The position numbers were made by a program, and so were the translations under genes. Of a stretch of 64,000 nt of DNA, positions 1-8,435 are shown piece by piece. The notes under the pieces are model-generated. The model was not told the origin of the DNA and did no database searches. It was given only the letters and a program-made list of their open reading frames with translations. Within the stretch, counting starts at the first letter, position 1. The number at the start of each line of letters is the position of its first letter. This stretch comes from Pseudomonas monsensis (lineage in GTDB: Bacteria; Pseudomonadota; Gammaproteobacteria; Pseudomonadales; Pseudomonadaceae). The stretch covers positions 6,354,896-6,418,895 of the forward strand of contig NZ_CP077087.1 in NCBI RefSeq assembly GCF_014268495.2, given 5' to 3'.

Positions 1-31
1 CCTCAAACAACCTTAAGAACGGAGTCTTTGC

Positions 32-406
32 ATGCGCTTCAAACTCATCGCCGTTGCCGCCCTCGCCGTCCTGGCCAGCGGCTGCGCCACCCCGCCACCA
101 CCGGAGCCGGGCAGCGCCGCGAGCAAAGTCGTGGCCATGGGGCCGCAGAAACACATCGTCGTCGGCGCCATGCGCGTCGCCCGCGAAAACGGCTTCATGA
201 CGGTCAATGTGCAGTTGAGCAACACGCTCAACAGCAACAAGATTTTCTACTACCGCTTCGCCTGGCTTGGCGCGGAAGGCTTCCCGATCGCCGAGGAAGA
301 AGTCTGGAAAAGCCAGATGATGTACGGCGCCCAGACCAGCTTCATCCAGGGCATCGCGCCGACGCCGAAAGCCGTGGATTTCCGTCTGGAACTCAAGACG
401 CCTTAA
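32..406 (+). CDS. YcfL-family (DUF1425) lipoprotein
   Basis: This is a 124-residue protein with a clear lipoprotein signal: a hydrophobic stretch, then the lipobox LASGC with the lipidated Cys at residue 18. The mature part has the size and beta-rich character of the YcfL/DUF1425 family, including the YYRFAWLGAEGF stretch typical of it. It is predicted to be anchored in the outer membrane facing the periplasm. It is followed at 36 bp by lpoB and then a CsgG-like gene, all on one strand, the arrangement seen in many gamma-proteobacteria (ycfL-ycfM). The role is therefore probably in cell-envelope or peptidoglycan synthesis, but YcfL itself has no established activity. Confidence 0.85.
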   Translation: MRFKLIAVAALAVLASGCATPPPPEPGSAASKVVAMGPQKHIVVGAMRVARENGFMTVNVQLSNTLNSNKIFYYRFAWLGAEGFPIAEEEVWKSQMMYGAQTSFIQGIAPTPKAVDFRLELKTP

Positions 407-442
407 GTCCGCCACCCTATTTCTGTTTGAGAGAGCATTCCC

Positions 443-1030
443 ATGTTTGCACGCTTTTCCTGCATCGCCGTCCTCGCCCTGCTGGCCTCCGGTTGCGCCA
501 ACACTTCGCCGACCCTGGGCAGCAAGAACATCAGCTACGGCGACACCAAAGCGGTTGAAACCGTGACCAACGAATTCGGTTCGACCGACCTGCAAATGAT
601 TGCCGAGTCGATGACCCGTTCCCTGGCCCAGTCCGGCATCCTGCAGGGTCGCCCGGTGGTTCAGGTCTACGACGTGAAGAACAAGACCAGCGAGTACATC
701 GACACGCGTGAGATCACCACCAGCATCAAGACCCAGTTGATGAAAACCGGCGTGGCCCGTTTCGCCAGCGACAACAACGCCATGCAGAGCCAGGTTGACC
801 AGCTCAAGCTGCAAAACCAGAGCGGCCTGTACAAGAAAAGCACCGTGGCCAAGACTGGCAACATGGTTGCCGCCAAGTACCGCATCGAAGGCTCGATCAG
901 CTCGATCGTCAAGCGCAGCAGCGACTACAAGGACGTCTTCTACAAATTCAGCCTGCAACTGATCGACGTCGAAAGCGGTCTGGCCGAGTGGATGGACGAA
1001 AAAGAGATCCGCAAAACCACGGAGCGTTAA
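443..1030 (+). CDS. lpoB: LpoB-type penicillin-binding protein activator lipoprotein
   Basis: A 195-residue lipoprotein whose signal ends in LASGC (Cys18). The body matches the LpoB family: residues about 40-190 form the CsgG-like alpha/beta domain, with the features VVQVYDVKNKTSEYID and a C-terminal DVESGLAEW strand-turn. In E. coli, LpoB is an outer-membrane lipoprotein that crosses the periplasm to stimulate the glycosyltransferase and transpeptidase activities of PBP1b. This copy has a short N-terminal linker, so its reach may differ. It is second in a three-gene cluster between ycfL-like and a second CsgG/LpoB-like gene. Family assignment is firm; the partner PBP is inferred. Confidence 0.85.
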   Translation: MFARFSCIAVLALLASGCANTSPTLGSKNISYGDTKAVETVTNEFGSTDLQMIAESMTRSLAQSGILQGRPVVQVYDVKNKTSEYIDTREITTSIKTQLMKTGVARFASDNNAMQSQVDQLKLQNQSGLYKKSTVAKTGNMVAAKYRIEGSISSIVKRSSDYKDVFYKFSLQLIDVESGLAEWMDEKEIRKTTER

Positions 1031-1033
1031 TCA

Positions 1034-1777
1034 ATGCGCACATGGATTGGCATGATGGCCCTGGCTTGCGCGTTCAGCGTGCAAGCGGCCCCGAAAGTCG
1101 CGGTGACGGATCTGGCGTATCAGGAGCGCGTGGAGCAATACATCCACATCGTTTCAGCGCAGAGCAATTACCGCGAGGGTTATTACAGCTCCAGTGGTTC
1201 TTCGAACTACAACGAGCTGGAAGCGACCACCAGCTACATCGAACAGGGTGAACTGCGTAAATTCACCGGCGACATCAAGGGTGAAATCCTGCGCACCGGC
1301 ATGTTCCAGCTGGTGCAGGGCACGCCGTACACCGCGTCGTCCAAGGGTGACATTTACGACGTGATCAAGCGCATCAAGGCCGGCAACTTCAAGGGTGCCG
1401 ACTATGTGCTGTTCGGCACCGTATCGGACATCGACTTCACCCAGGACATGAACGAGCTGGCGCACACCGACAGCTATTCGGCGGTGCTGGGCCTGACGCT
1501 GGTGGCGGATTTCAGCCTGATCAACACCAAGACCTACGAGATCACCTCGGCCTTCACGGCGATGGGTGAAGCGCAGGACACCAAACTGGTGAACGGCCGC
1601 GACATCAAGATCTCGCTGAACCGTCCTCGGGTGGTGCGTGAGGTGTCGAAAGCGCTGGGGGAAGACGTGGCCGGGCAACTGAGCATGCAGCTCGGTGGTG
1701 GTGGCTACGAGCAGCCGCGCGAAGCACCACAGCGCAACAATCTGCCGCGTGATACCGCGCCGGTGATTTTGCACTGA
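1034..1777 (+). CDS. CsgG/LpoB-like periplasmic protein
   Basis: 247 residues with a cleavable signal peptide (about residues 1-19, ending VQAA) and no lipobox. It starts 3 bp after the lpoB stop, so it is very probably co-translated. Residues about 20-210 look like the CsgG/penicillin-binding protein activator fold, with the strand GADYVLFGTVSDIDF and a following ADFSLINTKTYEITSAF segment typical of this superfamily. The C terminus is Gly/Gln/Pro-rich and probably disordered. The context suggests a soluble partner of the two lipoproteins in envelope assembly. No catalytic motif is visible and the precise role is unknown. Confidence 0.75.
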   Translation: MRTWIGMMALACAFSVQAAPKVAVTDLAYQERVEQYIHIVSAQSNYREGYYSSSGSSNYNELEATTSYIEQGELRKFTGDIKGEILRTGMFQLVQGTPYTASSKGDIYDVIKRIKAGNFKGADYVLFGTVSDIDFTQDMNELAHTDSYSAVLGLTLVADFSLINTKTYEITSAFTAMGEAQDTKLVNGRDIKISLNRPRVVREVSKALGEDVAGQLSMQLGGGGYEQPREAPQRNNLPRDTAPVILH

Positions 1778-1810
1778 GCCGGATCTGAGGCCTTTGTGGC
1801 GAGGAGCTCT

Positions 1811-1915
1811 GTGGCGAGGGGATTTATCCCCGTTGGGTCGCGAAGCGGCCCTCGCTCTTGATTCAAGAAGATGGGGACTGCTGCGCAGTCCAACGGGGAT
1901 AAATCCCCTCGCCAC
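1811..1915. repeat. REPIN-like inverted pair, GTGGCGAGGGGATTTATCCC type
   Basis: A 21-bp palindromic unit starting GTGGCGAGGGGATTTATCCC lies at the left, and its exact reverse complement closes the element at 1895-1915. The spacer contains a smaller hairpin (ggactgctgcgcagtc). Copies of the same design occur at 26870-27000 and 61907-62037 in this window, so it is a dispersed repeat family and not a gene-specific signal. Confidence 0.85.
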
Positions 1916-1949
1916 AAAAGCTCGCTTGCCCCGATGTCTCGGTAGAAAT

Positions 1950-1982
1950 GAAAAAGGCGACCTCACGAGGTCGCCTTTTTTC
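1950..1982. terminator. bidirectional rho-independent terminator
   Basis: The stem AGGCGACCT/AGGTCGCCT with loop CACG is flanked by an A-run on the left and a T-run on the right. It can therefore stop transcription from both the envelope cluster (plus strand) and the convergent lysE-type gene (minus strand). Confidence 0.9.
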
Positions 1983-1994
1983 TGCCTGGAAGGT

Positions 1995-2627
1995 TTACGC
2001 CGCCGCTTTGCGCAACGTTGCCATAAACGCCGCTGCACCGATGAACAGCCCGGCAAACGTGCGGTTCATGCGCTTCTGCTGCTGCGGTGTACGCAACAGG
2101 CGCAGCACCTTCGACGCCAGCCCGGTGTAACCGGCCATGACAATCAGGTCGACAAAGATCATCGTCACACCAATCACCACATACTGAATCAGCAACGGCG
2201 CATGGGGATTGATGAACTGCGGCAGCACCGCCAGCATGAACACCAGGGCCTTGGGGTTGCTGATGTTCACCAGAAAGCCGCGGAACACCAACGCCAGTGG
2301 CCGGCCGATCGGCCGTACCGCCGCGTCATCGCTCATGTCCATGGGCAGCGCACGCCATTGCTTGATAGCCAGATAAACCAGATACGCCACACCGAACCAT
2401 TTGATCGCATGGAACGCGGTGGCCGAAGCAGTGAGGATCGCACCGACACCGGCGCCGACAATCGCAATCTGCACAGCCAGGCCGATTTGCAGGCCGAGGG
2501 CGTTCCAGTAGCCGCGCCAGAAACCGTATTGCAAACCGCTGGACATCGACGCAATGGCGCCCGCACCCGGGGAAAGGCTGATCACCCAGCAGGCGGCGAA
2601 AAACGCCAGCCATGTTTGTAGCTCCAT
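1995..2627 (-). CDS. LysE/RhtB-family amino-acid exporter
   Basis: A 210-residue very hydrophobic protein with about six membrane-spanning segments. The LysE-superfamily N terminus is present (SLSPGAGAIASMSSGLQYGF), as are a conserved NPKAL motif in the middle and a basic loop near the end. Members export small amino acids or derivatives across the inner membrane. The substrate cannot be told from sequence. It stands alone, convergent with the envelope cluster across a shared terminator. Confidence 0.9.
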   Translation of the reverse strand: MELQTWLAFFAACWVISLSPGAGAIASMSSGLQYGFWRGYWNALGLQIGLAVQIAIVGAGVGAILTASATAFHAIKWFGVAYLVYLAIKQWRALPMDMSDDAAVRPIGRPLALVFRGFLVNISNPKALVFMLAVLPQFINPHAPLLIQYVVIGVTMIFVDLIVMAGYTGLASKVLRLLRTPQQQKRMNRTFAGLFIGAAAFMATLRKAAA

Positions 2628-2702
2628 CGCACACCTCGACTCATGCTCGTGACAAACGTCAAAGCTAATGCGGTTTGGGGCGGATGACTACCGATTTTTA
2701 CG

Positions 2703-2722
2703 GTGGGAGCGGGCTTGCCCGC
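2703..2722. repeat. single REP palindrome
   Basis: The palindrome GTGGGAGCGGGCTTGCCCGC lies between the exporter and the MscS-like gene. The same core recurs as inverted pairs at 16055-16146 and, in the variant with CGAGCTTGCTCG, at 22030-22117 and 57137-57227. Confidence 0.8.
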
Positions 2723-2751
2723 AAAGGCTTCAGATCAGATGTCCGGGGAAT

Positions 2752-3333
2752 CTATTTTTCGAAACCGCTGGAAGGAAACACATCGCTGCCGCGCCAGCGC
2801 CGCACCGAACGCTGGAAGAACAGGCTGTTCGGCACCTGCACCATCGCACTACCGGTGCCCAGTTCTTCAGCCTCGATCAACGTGGTGTAAAGCAGATTGA
2901 TCGCCACCACCCGGCCTTTGACGCCTGGTTTGTCAGTGGTATCGACCAGCTCGACCACATCGCCCAGGCGAAACGGCCCGACGGTGAAGATCAGGATCGC
3001 GCACAGCAGGTTCGACAGCACACTCCACATCGCGAAGAACGCCACCGCCGCCACCGCGACGAAACCCGACAGGGCCGTCCACAACACGGTGGCCGACACC
3101 CCGAGGCGTTCCAGCACGAAGATCAGCGCGCTGCCCATGATCAACCAGCGCAGCGCGCCACGCAGCGGCATCAGCAACTGCGGCGGGAACGGATAGCGCT
3201 CACCCAGTCGGGTCAGGCCTTTGGCGACGAAGCGCTGGGCCAGATAACCGGCCAGCAGGATCAGCAGAATCTGCACGCCAAACCAGACCGGCTCGACCCA
3301 CTCCGCCGGCAGCGGCAGTTTGAACGCTTCCAT
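2752..3333 (-). CDS. small MscS-family mechanosensitive channel
   Basis: 193 residues. About three hydrophobic helices (residues 15-35, 58-78, 85-115) are followed by the beta domain of MscS channels, with FRLGDVVELVD and later VQVPNSLFFQRSVRRW, the typical PNS motif. It is near the short end of the family and lacks the large C-terminal vestibule domain. The start codon overlaps the stop of the upstream ABC-F gene by one base (TGATG), so the two are probably co-transcribed and translationally coupled. The expected role is to release solutes on hypo-osmotic shock; conductance is not predictable. Confidence 0.85.
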   Translation of the reverse strand: MEAFKLPLPAEWVEPVWFGVQILLILLAGYLAQRFVAKGLTRLGERYPFPPQLLMPLRGALRWLIMGSALIFVLERLGVSATVLWTALSGFVAVAAVAFFAMWSVLSNLLCAILIFTVGPFRLGDVVELVDTTDKPGVKGRVVAINLLYTTLIEAEELGTGSAMVQVPNSLFFQRSVRRWRGSDVFPSSGFEK

Positions 3334-5243
3334 CAGGACAGCGCCTCCAGCTCCGCCTGCATGCTTTCCAGCGTCTCGAGCGCTTCCATCCAGGCTTCTT
3401 CCAGCTCGGCTTCGCGCACTTTCAGCTTGGCTTGTTCGGCCAGCAGATCACGCAATTCGTTCTTGCGCGCCGGCTCGTAGATGTCGCTGTCGCCGAGGCT
3501 GGCGTCGACCTTGGCGAGTTTCTCGTGAAGCTTGCCCAGCTCGGCTTCGAGCTTGTCGGCTTCACGCTTGTGCGGTGCCAGTTGCTGACGCAACGCCGCC
3601 GCGGCCTGACGCTGAGCCTTCTTGTCGGTCTTGTCCGGGTTGACCGGGGTGTTGCTGACCGGCGCGTTGCGCTGACGGTATTCCACCAGCCAGCGGGCAT
3701 AATCTTCGAGGTCACCATCGAACTCTTCGACCTTGCCGTCAGCGACCAGGTAGAAATTATCTGTGGTGCTCTTGAGCAAGTGACGATCGTGAGACACCAC
3801 CAGCACCGCGCCGCTGAATTCCTGCAGTGCCATGGTCAGCGCCAGGCGCATTTCCAGGTCCAGGTGGTTGGTCGGTTCGTCGAGCAGCAACAGGTTCGGT
3901 CGCTCCCAGGCGATCAACGCCAGGGCCAGACGCGCCTTTTCGCCACCGGAGAAATTCAGTACGGGTTCGTCGATGCGCGCGCCACGGAAGTCGAAACCGC
4001 CGAGGAAGTCGCGCAGGGTCTGCTCGCGCTCGGTCGGCGCCAGACGCTGCAGGTGCAGCAGCGGGCTGGCCTTGGCGTCGAGCGAGTCGAGCTGATGCTG
4101 GGCAAAGTAGCCGACCACGGTGTTTTCGCCACGGGTCAGGCGCCCGGCCAGCGGCTCGAGCTCACCGGCAAGATTCTTGATCAGAGTCGATTTACCCGCG
4201 CCGTTCGGCCCGAGCAGGCCGATCCGCGCCCCCGGGGTCAGTTGCAGCTTGACCTTCTCGAGGATGGTTTTGTCGCCATAACCCAGACGCGCATCGGACA
4301 GGTCGATCAGCGGGCTGGAGATCTTGGTCGACTCGCGGAAGACGAAATCGAACGGCGAATCGACATGGGCCGCCGACAGTTCTTCCATGCGCTCCAGTGC
4401 CTTGATCCGGCTCTGCGCCTGACGGGCCTTGGTGGCCTGGGCCTTGAAGCGGGCGATGTAGCTTTCCATGTGCGCACGTTGCGCCTGCTGCTTCTCGTAG
4501 GCCTGTTGCTGCTGGGCCAGACGCTCGGCACGCGCACGTTCGAACGCGGTGTAGCCGCCACGATACAAGGTCAGTTTGCGTTGATCGACGTGAGCCACGT
4601 GATCGACCACTTCGTCGAGGAAGTCACGGTCGTGGGAAATCAGCAACAAGGTGCCCGGGTAGCTTTTCAGCCACTCTTCGAGCCAGATGATCGCGTCGAG
4701 GTCCAGGTGGTTGGTCGGTTCGTCGAGCAGTAACAGGTCCGACGGGCACATCAGCGCCTGCGCCAGGTTCAGACGCATCCGCCAGCCACCGGAGAAATCG
4801 CCGACCTGGCGATCCATCTGCTCGTTGGTGAAGCCGAGCCCGGCCAGCAACTTGCGAGCGCGTGCGTCAGCGGTATAACCGTCGGCGCTGTCGAGTTCGG
4901 CGTGCAGACGCGCCAGAGCGGTGCCGTCGTGGGCCTCTTCGGCCACGGCAAGGTCACGCTGCACTTCGCGTAGACGCAGGTCGCCATCGAGCACATAGTC
5001 GACCGCCAGACGCTCGAGAGTGTCGACCTCCTGGCGCATGTGCGCGATCCGCCAGTCGGCCGGCAGCAGGCAATCGCCCGAGTCCGGATGCAACTCGCCG
5101 CGCAACAAGGCGAACAGGCTGGATTTGCCGGCGCCGTTGGCACCGATGAGGCCGGCTTTGTGGCCGGCGTGCAGGGTCAGCTCGGCGTCTTCTAGCAGAC
5201 GTTGCGGGCCACGCTGTAAAGTCAGGTTCTGAAGTCGGATCAT
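3333..5243 (-). CDS. ABC-F family ATPase (YheS/Uup type)
   Basis: 636 residues with two ABC ATPase domains and no membrane segments, so this is a translation-type ABC-F protein and not a transporter. Walker A motifs are at 34-41 (GANGAGKS) and 345-352 (GPNGAGKS). Signatures FSGGWRMRL and FSGGEKARL are present, with Walker B followed by DEPTNHLDL in both halves. The linker (about 233-300) is rich in Gln, Arg and Ala and corresponds to the P-site tRNA interaction motif. The last about 100 residues form a charged coiled coil, as in YheS/Uup. Members bind the ribosomal E site; the specific role here is inferred. It is first in a pair with the MscS-like gene. Confidence 0.92.
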   Translation of the reverse strand: MIRLQNLTLQRGPQRLLEDAELTLHAGHKAGLIGANGAGKSSLFALLRGELHPDSGDCLLPADWRIAHMRQEVDTLERLAVDYVLDGDLRLREVQRDLAVAEEAHDGTALARLHAELDSADGYTADARARKLLAGLGFTNEQMDRQVGDFSGGWRMRLNLAQALMCPSDLLLLDEPTNHLDLDAIIWLEEWLKSYPGTLLLISHDRDFLDEVVDHVAHVDQRKLTLYRGGYTAFERARAERLAQQQQAYEKQQAQRAHMESYIARFKAQATKARQAQSRIKALERMEELSAAHVDSPFDFVFRESTKISSPLIDLSDARLGYGDKTILEKVKLQLTPGARIGLLGPNGAGKSTLIKNLAGELEPLAGRLTRGENTVVGYFAQHQLDSLDAKASPLLHLQRLAPTEREQTLRDFLGGFDFRGARIDEPVLNFSGGEKARLALALIAWERPNLLLLDEPTNHLDLEMRLALTMALQEFSGAVLVVSHDRHLLKSTTDNFYLVADGKVEEFDGDLEDYARWLVEYRQRNAPVSNTPVNPDKTDKKAQRQAAAALRQQLAPHKREADKLEAELGKLHEKLAKVDASLGDSDIYEPARKNELRDLLAEQAKLKVREAELEEAWMEALETLESMQAELEALS

Positions 5244-5293
5244 AATGGCGGCGGAGTCTACCAGCTTCGCTCACAACTGGCGCGAGTAGCACG

Positions 5294-5749
5294 ATGTCCT
5301 CTGACCTGTGGAGCTTTTCCCTTGCCACCTACGCCCGCCCGGGTGTGGAAGACGCTTGCCTGCAATTGCAATCGACGGGGGCCAATGTCTGCCTGCTGCT
5401 GTGCGGTTTGTGGCTGGAACAACGCGCAATTGCCTGCAACGAACAACGCGTGCAGCAACTGCAAATGCTGGTGGGTCCCTGGGATATCGAGGTGGTGCAA
5501 CCGCTGCGGGCATTGCGCATGCAATGGAAAACCCTGGCGGCGGAAGATCCGGTGCTCAAGGGGTTGCGCGAACAGATGAAGGCGCTGGAACTGGAGGCCG
5601 AACGGCATCTGTTGTGGCAGCTGGAGCAGGTGACTCAGAACTGGCCGCAGGCACTATCAGCGTCGAATGAGTGGCTGGAAAGCCTGATGGGCGCCAGCCC
5701 GAACCGCGACGCGCTGCAAGTGCTGCGCGACGCGGTCACCCGCGCTTAG
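5294..5749 (+). CDS. TIGR02444-family conserved protein
   Basis: A 151-residue soluble protein that matches the TIGR02444 family of uncharacterised proteobacterial proteins. It has the N-terminal pattern LWSFSLATYARPGVEDACLQ and a Leu/Gln-rich helical body (LLLCGLWLEQR). It lies divergently from the ABC-F gene and converges on algP, and the two stop codons overlap by 4 bp (5746-5749). No active-site motif is visible and no function is known. Confidence 0.85.
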   Translation: MSSDLWSFSLATYARPGVEDACLQLQSTGANVCLLLCGLWLEQRAIACNEQRVQQLQMLVGPWDIEVVQPLRALRMQWKTLAAEDPVLKGLREQMKALELEAERHLLWQLEQVTQNWPQALSASNEWLESLMGASPNRDALQVLRDAVTRA

Positions 5750-6879
5750 GAAGCGCTGGTTGGGTTGCTGGTGACGCTCGACGCAGCGGCCGGCGTTGGC
5801 GCAGTCGTGGTGGTCGAGGCCGTAGCGGCCGGCGCAGCGGTCGCTGGCGAGGTTGCCGGTGCGGCAGGCTTGGCCGCTGGAGCCGTGGCCGGTTTGGCGG
5901 CAGCTGGTTTGGCGGCAGCTGGTTTTTTCGCGGCTGGTTTTGCGGCTGGTTTTGCGGCCGGCTTGGCAGCAGGTTTAGCCGCAGCAGGCTTGGCGGCAGT
6001 CGCTGCCGGTTTGGCTGCAGCAGTTGGCTTGGCTGCTGGTTTGGCAGCGGCCTTCACAGCGGGTTTTGCCGCGGGTTTTGCCGCAGGCTTCGCGGCCGGT
6101 TTCGCGGCGGCTTTGGCAGCAGGACGGGCGGCTGCAGTTTTGGCGGCAGGCTTGGCAGCCGGTTTTGCCGCAGCGGTTTTGGCAGCCGGTTTGGCAGCGG
6201 CGGTTTTCGCCGGAGCGGCTTTGGCAGCGGCTGGTTTAGCGGCAGCTGGTTTTGCAGCGGTGGTTTTAGCAGCCGGCTTCGCAGCGCTGGCCGCAGCCGG
6301 TTTTTTCACAGCAGGTTTGGCAGCCGCTTTCACGGGTGCTTTTGCAGCAACTTTAGCCGCCGGTTTGGCAGCAGCCGTTTTCGCTGGCGCCTTGGTTGCA
6401 GCAGGTTTAGCTGCAGCAGGTTTGGCTGCAGCAGGTTTGGCTGCGGTTTTCTTCGCCGGTGCTGCTGCGGGTTTGGCTGCACGGGAAGTCAGCACTTTAC
6501 CCACTGCCTCCTGGACGCGACCCACACCCTGGGCCAGTTTCAGGCTTTCCTGAGCATCGCGCTTGAGTTGCAGAATGTAGCTGCGAGTGTCGGACTGACG
6601 CTCTTTTAAAGCATCGAGCAGGTCTTCCAGTTCTTTCACCGCAGCCTTGGCTTTGTTCTGTGCCTTGGCTTTACCGGCAGTGGCTGCGTCCTGCAATTTG
6701 GTGCGGGATTTGTGCAGTTTTTCTTGCGCCTTGCCGCGTTGCTTTTCCAGTTTGGCGAGCAGTTTTTCAGCATCAGCCAAGGCTTGGGAGCAAGCGTTTT
6801 CCAGATGCTCGAGCAGGCTGCCCGAGAGTTGTTGGAGTAAGTGCAACGGAGTATTTACAGGCTTCTTGGTGGCCGACAT
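5746..6879 (-). CDS. algP: AlgP histone-H1-like alginate regulatory protein
   Basis: 377 residues in two parts. Residues about 1-125 are a charged helical domain (heptad-like EKLLAKLEKQRGKAQEKL). Residues about 130-365 are a long low-complexity run of KPAA/AAKPA repeats, giving a very basic Lys/Ala/Pro tail like histone H1. This is the layout of AlgP (AlgR3) of P. aeruginosa, a DNA-binding regulator linked to alginate gene expression. As in that species it sits close to algQ. The repeat DNA is GC-rich and imperfect, so length variation by slippage is expected between strains. The antisense strand stays open only because of the repeats. Confidence 0.92.
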   Translation of the reverse strand: MSATKKPVNTPLHLLQQLSGSLLEHLENACSQALADAEKLLAKLEKQRGKAQEKLHKSRTKLQDAATAGKAKAQNKAKAAVKELEDLLDALKERQSDTRSYILQLKRDAQESLKLAQGVGRVQEAVGKVLTSRAAKPAAAPAKKTAAKPAAAKPAAAKPAATKAPAKTAAAKPAAKVAAKAPVKAAAKPAVKKPAAASAAKPAAKTTAAKPAAAKPAAAKAAPAKTAAAKPAAKTAAAKPAAKPAAKTAAARPAAKAAAKPAAKPAAKPAAKPAVKAAAKPAAKPTAAAKPAATAAKPAAAKPAAKPAAKPAAKPAAKKPAAAKPAAAKPATAPAAKPAAPATSPATAAPAATASTTTTAPTPAAASSVTSNPTSAS

Positions 6880-7071
6880 GGTTTACCTCCTGGCTGACGT
6901 GGGTGCGGCTCATACTAGACCTCTGCAGTTACCGCCGCTAGGGCATCTTGACAGTATCGTTTGCGTTGCGTTGCACCGAAGCGAAAATGTTCTGCGCAAA
7001 GGCAAAAGCAGTTCACCGTTGCAGTCGTTTGCGCTGGCATAATCCACCGCATCTCAGGACGGAGAGTGCCC

Positions 7072-7737
7072 ATGTCGCGCTACTTTTTTTTATCCCTCTG
7101 CCTGGTTTTTTCCGCAGTCCACGCTGACGAAAAAACCACCGCGAATGACGCTCACGATCTGGCTTACAGCCTGGGTGCCAGCCTCGGTGAACGGCTACGC
7201 CAGGAAGTCCCGCAATTGCAGATTCAGGCACTGGTCGAAGGCTTGCAGCAGGCTTATCAAGGCAAGCCGCTGGCGCTGAGCGAAGCGCGCATCGAACAGA
7301 TCCTTGCCGATCATGAATCGCAAAACGCCGAGCACGCTTCACAGAACTCCAGCGACGTCGCGATGGAAAACGAACAACGTTTCCTCACCGCTGAAAAAGC
7401 CAAACCGGGTGTGAAGGAACTGGCTGACGGCATCCTGCTCACCGAGCTGACACCGGGCACTGGCGCCAAGGCCGGCCCCGATGGAAAAGTGCAGGTGCTG
7501 TATGTCGGTCGACTGCCGGACGGCACCGTGTTCGATCAGAACACTCAACCGCAATGGTTCAACCTCGACAGCGTGATTGCCGGTTGGCGCACCGCGTTGC
7601 AGAACATGCCGGTAGGGGCGAAATGGCGACTGGTGATTCCATCGGATCAGGCCTATGGCGCTGATGGCGCCGGCGACTTGATCGCACCGTTTACACCACT
7701 GGTGTTTGAAGTGGAATTACGCGGCGCGACCAGTTGA
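7072..7737 (+). CDS. periplasmic FKBP-type peptidyl-prolyl isomerase
   Basis: 221 residues. The start at 7072 is chosen because it follows a purine-rich ribosome site (AGGACGGAGAG) and opens directly into a signal peptide (residues 1-18, SLCLVFSAVHA). Residues about 25-110 are the helical FKBP_N dimerisation segment (LAYSLGASLGERLR). Residues about 120-221 are the FKBP isomerase domain, with VQVLYVGRLPDGTVFDQ and a C-terminal IPSDQAYGADGAGDLI loop. This is the FklB/FkpA/Mip layout, and the protein should help fold proteins in the periplasm. Confidence 0.9.
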   Translation: MSRYFFLSLCLVFSAVHADEKTTANDAHDLAYSLGASLGERLRQEVPQLQIQALVEGLQQAYQGKPLALSEARIEQILADHESQNAEHASQNSSDVAMENEQRFLTAEKAKPGVKELADGILLTELTPGTGAKAGPDGKVQVLYVGRLPDGTVFDQNTQPQWFNLDSVIAGWRTALQNMPVGAKWRLVIPSDQAYGADGAGDLIAPFTPLVFEVELRGATS

Positions 7738-7745
7738 TCAGGCAA

Positions 7746-7779
7746 TAAAAAAAGGTGCGCCTGGGGCGCACCTTTTTTT
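7746..7779. terminator. bidirectional rho-independent terminator
   Basis: The stem AGGTGCGCC/GGCGCACCT, with an A-tract before it and a T-tract after it, lies between the convergent FKBP gene and algQ and can serve both. Confidence 0.92.
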
Positions 7780-7793
7780 GATCAGGGTTCGGA

Positions 7794-8252
7794 TCAGGCC
7801 TGAACCGGATCCTCTTCCTTGTGTGCCGTATGCAGCACTTCAATCAGGCAGTCTTCGAGTTCAAAGCGTTCGTGGAGCAGGCCACCGAGCTCCTTGAATT
7901 TCTCGGCAACGCATTTGCCGGCATCGCACAGATCATTGAACGCGAGCAGCTTCTCGGTGATGACGTCGATACGCGGGTAGATCGTCTCGGCGAGTTCCAA
8001 GCCACGCGCATCACCGAACGCCTTGGCTTCGCCGGTCAGCTGTTCATAGATTTCGAAGTGTCCGGCCGACACGTAATCAACCAGCACGCCGCAGAATTCC
8101 TGCAAAGGCTTACGGCTCTCGGACAACGACTCAGGCTGTTCGCCGAGGTTGTCGTAGGCGCCAATCAGCTCCTCACGCTCCTGCAACCAGCGGTCGATCA
8201 GCAGATGAACTCCACCCCAACGTTCCTGAGCATTCTGACAACTTTCGAGCAT
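7794..8252 (-). CDS. algQ: AlgQ/Rsd anti-sigma-70 regulator
   Basis: A 152-residue helical protein of the Rsd/AlgQ family, starting MLESCQNAQERWGGVHLLID, a block highly conserved in Pseudomonas. Translation most likely begins at 8252, where the family N terminus starts. E. coli Rsd binds the primary sigma factor region 4 and shifts RNA polymerase toward alternative sigma factors. In P. aeruginosa AlgQ influences alginate, siderophore and virulence genes. Proximity to algP is the usual Pseudomonas order. Confidence 0.93.
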   Translation of the reverse strand: MLESCQNAQERWGGVHLLIDRWLQEREELIGAYDNLGEQPESLSESRKPLQEFCGVLVDYVSAGHFEIYEQLTGEAKAFGDARGLELAETIYPRIDVITEKLLAFNDLCDAGKCVAEKFKELGGLLHERFELEDCLIEVLHTAHKEEDPVQA

Positions 8253-8435
8253 GGCAATCTCTCTTCCCTTGTGGGTCATGCTGCTCTACACCCGCGCCCC
8301 GCTTTTGGTTTTGGCTTGGGGGACGGCCGGGCAGAGCGTCATCGAGCAACATAAATCCAATGACACGTGCGGGCCAGATTATGCCCGCACGCCTATGGCT
8401 TCAAGGTACGCAGGAGATAAAGTTCATACAAGTGT

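Noticed and set aside
3432..4733. 433-codon open frame on the plus strand across the ABC-F gene
   Set aside because: It is an antisense shadow of a strongly conserved ABC-F gene in GC-rich DNA.
5671..6609. Long Gly/Arg/Phe-rich open frame opposite algP
   Set aside because: It exists only because the algP repeat lacks stops on the other strand; composition is extreme and there is no start context.
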